Below, one piece after another: positions 1-5,983 of a stretch of DNA of 33,027 bases. Where the stretch lies: NCBI GenBank assembly GCA_021778315.1, contig JAJYCQ010000018.1, forward strand, positions 1 through 33,027, read 5' to 3'. Positions within the stretch are counted from its first letter, which is position 1; each line of letters starts with the position of its first letter. This stretch comes from Acidobacteriota bacterium (lineage in GTDB: Bacteria; Acidobacteriota; Terriglobia; Terriglobales; Acidobacteriaceae). The notes beneath the pieces are model-generated. The model was not told the DNA's origin and did no database searches. It saw only the letters and a program-made list of their open reading frames with translations. The translations under genes and the position numbers were made by a program.

Positions 1-2
1 CT

Positions 3-95
3 CTCGATCTCGTCCTGACAGAACGCCTTGCAGAGATCACTCCAGAAAACGCTCACGCATGGTTCAGACACAAAGAATGCAGAGTATACCTATGA
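3..95 (+). pseudogene. 3' end of an IS630-like transposase (partial, runs off window start)
   Basis: An open frame entering from the left edge ends at TGA 93-95 and reads as 30 residues containing LAEITPENAHAWFRH. This resembles the conserved C-terminus of IS630-family DDE transposases, which typically end in an (I/F)TP-x-(E/D)-x5-(W/Y)FRH-x-GY pattern. The GY that normally follows FRH is absent (FRHKECRVYL instead), so the end looks altered or degenerate. No terminal inverted repeat can be assigned because the left part lies outside the window. The call rests on a short motif recalled from the family, so it is tentative. Confidence 0.4.
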
Positions 96-298
96 GAGAA
101 ATGCTCTAGTCCTGCGGTCCCGTGGTTCTGCGGTCCTGCACGGACGGCGGGGGTAGGTTTTGGTCGGGGTGAGGGGCGTTGTTCGGGCTTGGTGACTGTA
201 GCCGTGCATCACAAAGACAAGGGCGTGATGCTCCGGTCGAGAGGGCGGGGTTTGGATGGGTTAGGGAAGGCAAGAACGGGAGACTGCAGGTTCTTCTC

Positions 299-372
299 TC
301 GCTCAGGATGACAGACATAACGGCAAGAGCCAATGCGGGGGCCCTTCGCTTCGCTCAAGGATGACGGCGAAA
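299..372. repeat. Two REP-like palindromic units
   Basis: CTCGCTCAGGATGAC at about 299-313 and CCTTCGCTTCGCTC followed by AAGGATGACGG at about 344-369 are two copies of the dispersed palindromic element that recurs in this window. It belongs to the widespread family of short elements with a GAGCGAAGCGAAGG core seen in many bacterial genomes. Both lie in a gene-free stretch (96-678) in which I see no credible gene. Confidence 0.7.
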
Positions 373-384
373 AACAGGCAACGG

Positions 385-510
<126 letters not shown>

Positions 511-591
511 GAGAGTTTTGCCGGGTGCTCGGGGAGGGCAAGAGCGAAGGCAACGGCAACGGCAAATGCAACGGCCTGTGCCGGGGAGCTG

Positions 592-660
592 GTCCCTAAT
601 CCCTGAGCGCTGTGCCCTAATCCCTGTGTCCTAATCCCTGTGCCCTGTGCCCTGAGCCCT
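592..660 (-). repeat. CAGGGATTAGG array, minus-strand orientation
   Basis: Three clear copies of CCCTAATCCCTG-type sequence (the complement of CAGGGATTAGGG) and several decayed CCCTG units lie just downstream of the response-regulator gene, which ends at 679 on the minus strand. The repeat is therefore in sense orientation relative to that gene. A short CAACGG hexamer run (about 550-575) lies beside it. Confidence 0.85.
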
Positions 661-678
661 GGGCGCTGGGGCCTGCTC

Positions 679-1053
679 TTATGCGGTTTGGAGGAGGCTT
701 TGGGCTTCGCGGAGGAGGATTTCGGGGCGGCAGGGTTTGTTGAGGAGCTTGAGGGGGAGGTTGGTGCGGGAGGCGTGCTGCTCTACTTTGATGTGGTTGC
801 TGGAGTAGGCGGTCAGCATGAGGAGCTTGCACTGGGGCATCTCGTGCTGGACCTTTTCGACGAGCTGGAGGCCGTTTTCCTCGGGCATGGTGACGTCGCA
901 GAGGAGGAGTTCGGGGGAGAAGGTTCGAGCGCGGGCGAGGCCTTCGGCGGCGGAGTAGACGGCTTCGGAGTCGTAGCCGTTGGCTTGGAAGATGAGAGTG
1001 AGAGTATCGGCGACTAAGCGGTCATCGTCGATGACCAGAACACGCTGTTTCAT
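679..1053 (-). CDS. Receiver-domain response regulator (CheY-like, stand-alone)
   Basis: This 124-residue protein is a single REC domain with no output domain. It would be phosphorylated by an unidentified histidine kinase or work in a phosphorelay by protein-protein contact. Visible signature residues are the acidic pocket D9-D10-D11, the phospho-acceptor D53 (LLLCDVTMP), the switch Thr T81 (LMLTAY) and K106-P107 (LLNKP). The start is placed at ATG 1053 because GAGGT lies about six bases upstream and the REC fold begins immediately (KQRVLVIDDD); an in-frame upstream ATG at 1077 would add eight residues. No kinase gene is adjacent, so its pathway is unknown. It is followed on its own strand by a CAGGGATTAGG repeat array. 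Confidence 0.9.
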   Translation of the reverse strand: MKQRVLVIDDDRLVADTLTLIFQANGYDSEAVYSAAEGLARARTFSPELLLCDVTMPEENGLQLVEKVQHEMPQCKLLMLTAYSSNHIKVEQHASRTNLPLKLLNKPCRPEILLREAQSLLQTA

Positions 1054-1244
1054 GAGACACCTCGGGCCCATCTGCATGGAGGAAATCTGTTTCTGTTGGC
1101 GTGAAGGAGATGCAATAGCAGCACCTTGAAAATGGGCGGCCGATGAGAGTTGCTATGAGCTTAGACCCGGGGTGAGCCAAAAAGATACGGTCCTGATGTA
1201 ATTTTATGAAAATAAATCTTTCTGTCGGACAAGAGGGTAGAGTC

Positions 1245-2455
1245 ATGCTCATGCATATTGTGGCGGTCATCTTCGGGTGCGTGTTCCTGGCGGGAGTGCT
1301 GCTGGATGCGTTTCAAACGATTATTCTGCCGCGAAGGCCAGTGGGGAGATTCCGGATTACGGGGCTATTTTTTGGGGCGACGTGGAGGCCGTGGACCTGG
1401 GTGACGGGGCACTGGCCGGTGAAGCGGAGCCGGGAGCAGATGTACAGCTTTTATGGGCCGCTGTCTTTGCTGCTGCTGTTTGGGATGTGGGCGGGGATGC
1501 TGGCGGCGGCGTATGCGCTGATCTACTTTGGGATGCAGATGCCGTTTGCGGATCCGACGCATCCGGTGACGGCGTTGGAGCGGCTGCGGACGTGCTTTTA
1601 TGTGAGTGGGACGACGCTGTTTACGCTGGGGTTGGGAGATGTGCAGCCGGCGACGAATGCGGCTCGGATGCTGATTGTGGTGGAGGCGGGGACGGGGCTG
1701 GGTTTGTGGCGCTGGTGATTGGGTATCTGCCGGTGCTGTATACGGCGTTTTCGACGAGGGAGATTTCGGTGGCGCTGCTGGATGCGAGGGCGGGATCTCC
1801 TCCGACGGCGGGAGAGCTGCTGTCCCGGCACAATTTTAGCGGTGGGCATGAGGCGCTGACGGCGCTGCTGGAGGAGTGGGAGCGGTGGTGCGCGACGATG
1901 CTGGAGACGCATATTTCGTATCCGATTTTGTGCTACTACCGGTCGCAGCATGACAACCAGAGCTGGCTGGCGGCGCTGACGGCGGTGCTGGATGCTTGCG
2001 CTCTGCTGATTACTACGGTGGAGGGGCCGAGCACGCGGCAGGCGCAGCTCACGTTCGCGATTGGACGGCATACGCTGGTGGACCTGGGGCATGTGTTTCA
2101 TCAGGAGAGGAACGAACAGCGGATGCGGAATGAGCCTCCGAAGCGGTTGGAGGATGAAGAGTTTGCGAGGCTGTGCGATTTGCTGGGGACGGCGGGGTTT
2201 TCGTTGTGCGGAGACATGGGGGCGAGGGACCGGCTGAATTCGATTCGGGTGCTGTATGAGCCTCATGCGTGCGCGCTGGCTCAATATTTAAGGCTGCGGC
2301 TGCCGGCGTGGGCTCCTCCGGTGGCGGAGCCGGGGAAGAAGCCGGATCAATGGTCGATGGTGGCGGGGCTGAGGTCTCCGAGCGCGCTTGCGGATAGGCT
2401 GACGGCGCATGTTAGCTCGCAGTCGACTGCGGGACATTTGGAGGGTAGGGATTAG
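1245..2455 (+). pseudogene. Two-TM/pore ion-channel-like membrane protein, broken by a -1 frameshift
   Basis: The reading frame starting at ATG 1245 (or 1206) encodes a TM helix (IVAVIFGCVFLAGVLLDAF), a second TM (LSLLLLFGMWAGMLAAAYAL) and a pore-loop-like GTTLFTLGLGD resembling the T-x-G-x-GD filter of K+ channels. It then stops at TGA 1716-1718. The other frame continues the same protein from about 1700 (GFVALVIGYLPVLYTAFSTRE) through a soluble C-terminal domain to TAG 2453-2455. Adding one G to the GGG at 1700-1702 would restore a continuous protein of about 400 residues. The lesion is a real null mutation or a sequencing error in a G-rich run. The stop codon and final residues (EGRD) are supplied by a CAGGGATTAGG-type repeat. 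Family assignment (potassium-channel-like) is moderately sure; ion selectivity is unknown. Confidence 0.75.
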
Positions 2456-2537
2456 GAAAGCAGGGATTAGAAAAGCAGGGATTAGAAAAGCAGGGATTAG
2501 AAAAGCAGGGATTAGGGATTAGGGTGTAGGGATTAGG
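2446..2537 (+). repeat. 15-bp tandem array of the GGGATTAG repeat
   Basis: GGGATTAG(A/G)AAAGCA recurs with an exact 15-bp period starting at 2448, 2463, 2478, 2493 and 2508, then breaks into shorter GGGATTAGG units to about 2537. The first copy overlaps the end of the channel-like gene and provides its TAG stop. The period is a multiple of three, and one frame would read a repeating GIRKA with no stop, but no start codon or RBS suggests that it is translated. Confidence 0.9.
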
Positions 2538-2539
2538 AA

Positions 2540-2606
2540 GGGGAATGGCCAATACAGGGGTCTCTCCACTGCGCCACGCATAAAGCTGCTTGGCTCCGGT
2601 CGAGAT
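2540..2606 (+). repeat. Degenerate REP-like unit with CCAATACAG joint
   Basis: CCAATACAGGGGTCTC begins a diverged copy of the REP-like element that ends in GGTCGAGATGACGGG at about 2591-2612. No hexanucleotide tract precedes it; here it follows the CAGGGATTAGG array directly. Confidence 0.6.
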
Positions 2607-2648
2607 GACGGGTGGGTGGGTTGGATGGTGCTAGTGCAAGATCTAAAG

Positions 2649-2806
2649 CAAGAGCAAGAGCAAGAGCAAGAGCAAGAACAAGAACAAGAGCAAGAACAAG
2701 AGCAAGAACAAGAGCAAGAACAAGAGCAAGAGCAAGAGCAAGAACAAGAACAAGAGCAAGAGCAAGAGCCAATACAGTGGTCCTTCGCTTCGCTCGAGAA
2801 TGACGG
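2649..2806 (+). repeat. Composite repeat: (CAAGAG/CAAGAA)20 plus REP-like unit
   Basis: Twenty hexamer units, CAAGAG mixed with CAAGAA, run from 2649 to 2768 and pass into CCAATACAG, then GGTCCTTCGCTTCGCTC and GAGAATGACGGG. Short frames across it (Gln-Glu or Arg-Ala repeats) are low-complexity by-products and have no supporting gene features. Confidence 0.9.
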
Positions 2807-2829
2807 GAGTTTTGGGCGGGTTGGAGCGT

Positions 2830-2918
2830 GCAAGTGCGACTGAAATTGCACTTGCCGCGGTGAGTGGGAACTGCAAGAGCAGCGGTGAGTGGGAACTGCA
2901 AGAGCAGCGGTGAGTGGG
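2830..2918. repeat. Hairpin and 25-bp tandem repeat
   Basis: GCAAGTGC (2830-2837) and GCACTTGC (2848-2855) form an 8-bp inverted repeat around a 10-nt loop. Directly after it a 25-bp unit starting GCGGTGAGTGGGAACTGC occurs at 2857 and 2882 and partly at 2907. No function is evident. Confidence 0.7.
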
Positions 2919-2937
2919 AGGTTTGTGGGTGGAAAGT

Positions 2938-2973
2938 AAAACGCCAAGATCGCGATGGCGAGCTTGGCGTTTT
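2938..2973 (-). terminator. Rho-independent terminator of the TPR-protein gene
   Basis: AAAACGCCAAG (2938-2948) pairs perfectly with CTTGGCGTTTT (2963-2973) around a 14-nt loop. On the minus strand the stem is followed by TTTTACTTT, giving a U-rich tail. It lies about 40 nt past the stop of the gene ending at 3014. Confidence 0.7.
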
Positions 2974-2980
2974 GGTTGGC

Positions 2981-3013
2981 TAATCCCTAATCCCTGCTTT
3001 ACTGATCCCTGGT
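2981..3013 (-). repeat. CAGGGATTAGG units directly after a stop codon
   Basis: Read on the minus strand, the stop TAA of the TPR gene is followed at once by CCAGGGATCAG and GCAGGGATTAGGGATTAG. This is another sense-oriented copy at a gene 3' end, here just outside the coding sequence. Confidence 0.8.
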
Positions 3014-3769
3014 TTACTGGGGGGCTCCGGGGCCGGGGGTTGGGGTGGGGTTCAGTTTTTGGGAGGCGATCTCGGAGGCGGCTCCGGGCTTGCCCTTGGA
3101 GGTCTTGTCCTTGTCCTTGATCTCGGCGTAGATCTGGCGGGCCTGCTCGGTTTTGCCTTCAGCCTGGTAGAGCTCGGCTAGCTGGAGCTGGGCGAGGGAG
3201 GGGGGGACGGTGGAGGCGTGGCCCTTGATGAGCTCGTTGTAGAGGTCGATGGCCTTGGCGTCCTGGCCGTTCTGCTGATAGAGCTGGGCGAGGGCGGCCT
3301 TGCCGAGGGCGGCGAGGTCGCTGTCCCAGCTGGTGGAGACCTTCTGGAGGGCTTCTTCGGCGGGGCCCTTCTGGCCCTGGTCGAGGAAGGTGAGGCCTAC
3401 GAAGTACTCGGCCAGCTTGCCGGAGTTGGTGAAGCCGTAGTTATTGGCGACCTGCTGGAACTGGGTGTTGGCGGCAGCAGCGCGGTCCTTGGCGGTGGGG
3501 AAGGTCTTCATGCCGGGAGGGAGGGGCTGCGCGGAGTTAGCGATGGGGGTCTGGTAGACCTCCATTGCGGCGCCGAACAGAGTTTCGGCGGCGTTGGAGC
3601 GCGACTGATCGAGGGTATAGCCCCCGACGATGGCGAGGATGACTACGATGGCGAGGACGCCGAAGAGGATGGTTTTCTGGCGGTGCTCCTCTGCCCAATG
3701 AACGCTGCTGGTGGTGAGTGCGACGAACTGGTCCTGCTTCTTGAGTTGGTGCTTGGTTGCGTTATCCAC
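3014..3769 (-). CDS. Membrane-anchored tetratricopeptide protein (YfgM/BamD-like arrangement)
   Basis: The protein has about 251 residues from GTG 3769 (VDNATKHQLKKQDQF). It has a charged N-terminus, one TM helix (TILFGVLAIVVILAIVGGY, about residues 34-52) and a periplasmic TPR region with repeats such as AALAQLYQQNGQDAKAIDLYNELIKG and LQLAELYQAEGKTEQARQIYAEI. It ends in a low-complexity NPTPTPGPGAPQ tail. This N-in, C-out TPR layout is like YfgM-type ancillary proteins of the Sec/BamA pathway, but no specific motif proves that role. An upstream ATG at 3823 is in frame, but its 18 extra residues (RGRRTRQSF and so on) do not look conserved. It is divergent from the GvpL/F gene. Confidence 0.8.
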   Translation of the reverse strand: MDNATKHQLKKQDQFVALTTSSVHWAEEHRQKTILFGVLAIVVILAIVGGYTLDQSRSNAAETLFGAAMEVYQTPIANSAQPLPPGMKTFPTAKDRAAAANTQFQQVANNYGFTNSGKLAEYFVGLTFLDQGQKGPAEEALQKVSTSWDSDLAALGKAALAQLYQQNGQDAKAIDLYNELIKGHASTVPPSLAQLQLAELYQAEGKTEQARQIYAEIKDKDKTSKGKPGAASEIASQKLNPTPTPGPGAPQ

Positions 3770-3917
3770 GAAAATCCGTCCTTCAAAGCTACAAAAAGAT
3801 TGCCGGGTCCGCCGCCCGCGCATCGTTTCAGTTTAGCAGGGAAGAAGTTGAGGGCGGAAAAAGAGGGGATTTAGGGGCGATTTGGAGTTGGGAGGGGGAG
3901 GTTTCGGATTGGGTGCA

Positions 3918-3941
3918 TTGGCTCTTGCCAATCGTGATTGG
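3918..3941. promoter_or_regulatory. Overlapping palindromes, candidate operator upstream of the GvpL/F gene
   Basis: TTGGC-TCTT-GCCAA (3918-3931) and CCAATC-GT-GATTGG (3928-3941) are two perfect inverted repeats that share CCAA. They sit in the 334-bp divergent region between the TPR gene (start 3769) and the GvpL/F gene (start 4116). The arrangement looks like paired binding sites for a dimeric regulator. No regulator is identifiable. Confidence 0.4.
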
Positions 3942-4115
3942 ATGGGCATACTATCGGGCTCGAATCCAGCAAAGTTGCACTAATTGAAGAGGTTCAGGTG
4001 ACTTTGCCGCAGGTTCGGATCAGCAGCAACTGCAGCTCCCGGGCCCACGTAGTACCCGCATGACTGGGCAAGCAGCTAGTCAGCGGCGGAATAGCATTCA
4101 GGAGTGGCAAACGTC

Positions 4116-4865
4116 ATGGCTTGGTACGCATACTGCATCACAGAAAGAAGTGCATTTCCAGAACTTGGACGGCATCGGAGACCGATGCCACTTACAGGGG
4201 TAACAGGACTGTTTGGCAATCAAACGTTTTTATTTCCAGCGGCAGAGCTGGCGGTGGTGGTGTCGGAACATCTGGCAGAAGATGCGAACCGGTTAACGAC
4301 ACCGGAGGGACAGGCAGCGGCAAGGGACCATGCGAAGGTGATCTCGGGGTGCTTTGCGAAGTCGACGGTGCTGCCGTTCCGGTTTGGGACGACGTTCAAT
4401 GACGATGAGTCGCTGCGGAGGTCGGTGCGGTCGAATCAGCGTCACTTTATGGCGAATGTCGAGCGTTTGCGCGGCATGGCAGAGATGCACCTGAAGGTGG
4501 TGGTGGATGATATCTGCCCGGAGACCAAGGGTGTGGGGCATACGTTCCAGGCGGCGGGGCAGGAGTATCTGTCGCATCTGCGGGAGTCGGCTACGCGGCA
4601 GAGGGAACGGCAATCGCGGGCACGGGCGCTGTCGATCCAGATGCACAGGATGTTTCTTCCGGTGGCGGAGGAGATTTCGTGCAAGCGGATGGAGTCGGGC
4701 AAGATGCTGCTGGATATTGCTCACCTTGTCGATAAAAAGACGGTGGAGCGGTATCAGAACAAGTACAGCACCGCGACGCTGGAGCTGAAGGACTGCGCGA
4801 TGCAGTTGTCGGGACCGTGGCCACCGTATCACTTTGTGCACCGGGAGCAGCGGGGACATATGTAA
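4116..4865 (+). CDS. GvpL/GvpF family gas-vesicle-type protein
   Basis: This 249-residue protein has the family hallmarks: an N-terminal MAWYAYCIT strand, the central VLPFRFGTTFNDDESL motif (about residues 86-101), the E-x-LKV (MHLKVVVDD) strand, an alpha-helical charged middle (RESATRQRERQSRARA) and the C-terminal LSGPWPPYHFV motif. In gas-vesicle clusters GvpF/L are minor proteins that contact GvpA during assembly. No gvpA, gvpN, gvpK or other gvp gene is in the window, so this copy is probably solitary and may have another role. ATG 4116 is preferred because AGGAG at 4099-4103 would abut the alternative GTG at 4104. Its stop is followed two bases later by GCAGGGATTAGGG repeats and then a terminator. 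Confidence 0.9.
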   Translation: MAWYAYCITERSAFPELGRHRRPMPLTGVTGLFGNQTFLFPAAELAVVVSEHLAEDANRLTTPEGQAAARDHAKVISGCFAKSTVLPFRFGTTFNDDESLRRSVRSNQRHFMANVERLRGMAEMHLKVVVDDICPETKGVGHTFQAAGQEYLSHLRESATRQRERQSRARALSIQMHRMFLPVAEEISCKRMESGKMLLDIAHLVDKKTVERYQNKYSTATLELKDCAMQLSGPWPPYHFVHREQRGHM

Positions 4866-4892
4866 GGCAGGGATTAGGGAACAGGGATTAGG
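4866..4892 (+). repeat. Two CAGGGATTAGG units at the GvpL/F gene end
   Basis: GCAGGGATTAGGG and ACAGGGATTAGG follow the TAA stop at 4863-4865 in sense orientation, immediately before the terminator stem. Confidence 0.85.
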
Positions 4893-4926
4893 AAAGGCCT
4901 TGGCGGTTGCTGGGGCCTTTTGCTTT
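4893..4926 (+). terminator. Rho-independent terminator of the GvpL/F gene
   Basis: AAAGGCC (4893-4899) and GGCCTTT (4914-4920) form a 7-bp stem with a 14-nt loop, followed by TTGCTTT. Confidence 0.6.
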
Positions 4927-4956
4927 GGTGGGGGGGGTGGCGAACAGGGGCGAGGG

Positions 4957-5042
4957 CAACGGCAAGGGCAAACGCAAACGCAAGGGCAAACGCAACAGCA
5001 AAGACCAATACAGGGGTCCTTCGCTTCGCTCTAGGATGACGG
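4957..5042 (+). repeat. Composite repeat: mixed hexanucleotide tract plus REP-like unit
   Basis: Eight diverged hexamers (CAACGG, CAAGGG, CAAACG, CAACAG, CAAAGA; 4957-5004) lead into CCAATACAGGG and then TCCTTCGCTTCGCTC with TAGGATGACGGG. A second short CAACAG run follows at about 5067-5085. The stretch 4927-5132 has no credible gene. Confidence 0.85.
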
Positions 5043-5132
5043 GATTGTGGGCGGGGCTCGAGAAGGGCAACAGCAACAGCAAAGGCATAGGGAGCAGCCA
5101 CAGCAACGACGGGAGCACAGGCAGGCTGTTTG

Positions 5133-5158
5133 CTAGTCCCTAATTCCTAATCCCTGCT
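5133..5158 (-). repeat. GGGATTAGG repeat forming the pgsA stop
   Basis: On the minus strand AAGCAGGGATTAGG then AATTAGGGACTAG encodes the last residues (KQGLGIRD) and the stop of PgsA. The repeat overlaps coding sequence. Confidence 0.8.
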
Positions 5159-5810
5159 TTGTGATGGAGGGGGTGGACGTGGATTTTTTGCGGGTCAGGA
5201 CGGAGCTGCGGCGGCGCTTGCCGGTGGAGACGTGGTCGATCTTGTTCCAGAAACCGACGAAGTAGTCGACTGCGGAGATGATGGAGAGGAGGGTCATCCA
5301 GTAGGTGGCGGTGAGGGCGATGAGGTGGACGCCGATGGGGAACCAGCCGAAGTACCAGAAGTCCCAACGGTGGTTGAGGATGGCGGCCACGATGGCGACG
5401 ATCTGGACGACGGTTTTGAGCTTGCCGAGATCGCTGGCCTGGATGGTGAAGCCTTCGCTGGAGGCGATGGAACGGAGGCCGGACACGAGGAACTCGCGGC
5501 CGATGACGAGAACGGCGATCCAGGGCTTCATGATGGCGGGGTTGTAGGCCACGAGGAGAATGAAGGCGGTGGTGACCATGAGCTTGTCGGCGAGGGGGTC
5601 GAGGAGCATGCCGAGGGTGGTGATCTGGCCGCGGTGGCGGGCGAGGTAGCCGTCGAGGCCGTCGGTGATGGAGGCGAGGATGAAGATGGCGGAGGCGATG
5701 ATCTCCTGCTCGCCGTGGGTGCCCTGGAAGGGGGAGTGAGGGGACAGGGCCCAGATGAGGAGCGGGACGCTCGCAATACGGGTCAGCGTGATGGAGTTGG
5801 GCAGATTCAC
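5133..5810 (-). CDS. pgsA: CDP-diacylglycerol--glycerol-3-phosphate 3-phosphatidyltransferase
   Basis: PgsA makes phosphatidylglycerophosphate from CDP-diacylglycerol and glycerol 3-phosphate in the inner membrane. The 225-residue protein starts NLPNSITLTRI as is typical of PgsA. It carries the complete CDP-alcohol phosphotransferase motif D-G-x2-A-R-x8-G-x3-D-x3-D (D53-G54, A57-R58, G67, D71, D75), plus several TM helices (for example VQIVAIVAAIL and LIALTATYWMTLLSIISAV). The start ATG 5810 fits the family. The C-terminus is odd: after a basic RRRSSVLTRKKSTSTPSIT tail, the last residues QGLGIRD and the TAG stop are encoded by a CAGGGATTAGG-type repeat. Confidence 0.93.
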   Translation of the reverse strand: MNLPNSITLTRIASVPLLIWALSPHSPFQGTHGEQEIIASAIFILASITDGLDGYLARHRGQITTLGMLLDPLADKLMVTTAFILLVAYNPAIMKPWIAVLVIGREFLVSGLRSIASSEGFTIQASDLGKLKTVVQIVAIVAAILNHRWDFWYFGWFPIGVHLIALTATYWMTLLSIISAVDYFVGFWNKIDHVSTGKRRRSSVLTRKKSTSTPSITKQGLGIRD

Positions 5811-5862
5811 TTGACGGGGCGGCTGGAGAGAAAGTCGCGAGTACAGACATTCTCACACAAGG

Positions 5863-5957
5863 CAGGGATCAGGGATTAGGGAACAGCGATTCGAAGAGGC
5901 TACACGTTGTCGTGGTTGCCGCTTTCTAATCGCTGTTCCCTGTACCCTAATCCCTGT
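5863..5957. repeat. Inverted pair of CAGGGATTAGG repeats (14-bp perfect stem)
   Basis: AGGGAACAGCGATT (5878-5891) is exactly complementary to AATCGCTGTTCCCT (5928-5941), separated by 36 nt. Each arm is extended by CAGGGATTAGGG-type sequence. It lies between the end of the peptidase gene (5984) and the start of pgsA (5810), both on the minus strand. It could end peptidase transcription, but it lacks a clear U-tract. The remainder of 5811-5983 holds no gene. Confidence 0.75.
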
Positions 5958-5983
5958 TTTAGGCGTAGGTGCTGGGTTGGAGG

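Noticed and set aside
592..660. Telomere-like TTAGGG repeats suggesting a linear chromosome end
   Set aside because: Units are short, imperfect, dispersed between genes on both strands and internal to the sequence.
2446..2537. CRISPR-like array
   Set aside because: Repeats are contiguous 15-bp units with no unique spacers, and no cas genes are nearby.
2612..2843. Overlapping frames with Gln-Glu, Arg-Ala or Leu-rich repeats
   Set aside because: All are readings of the CAAGAG/CAAGAA tract in different frames.
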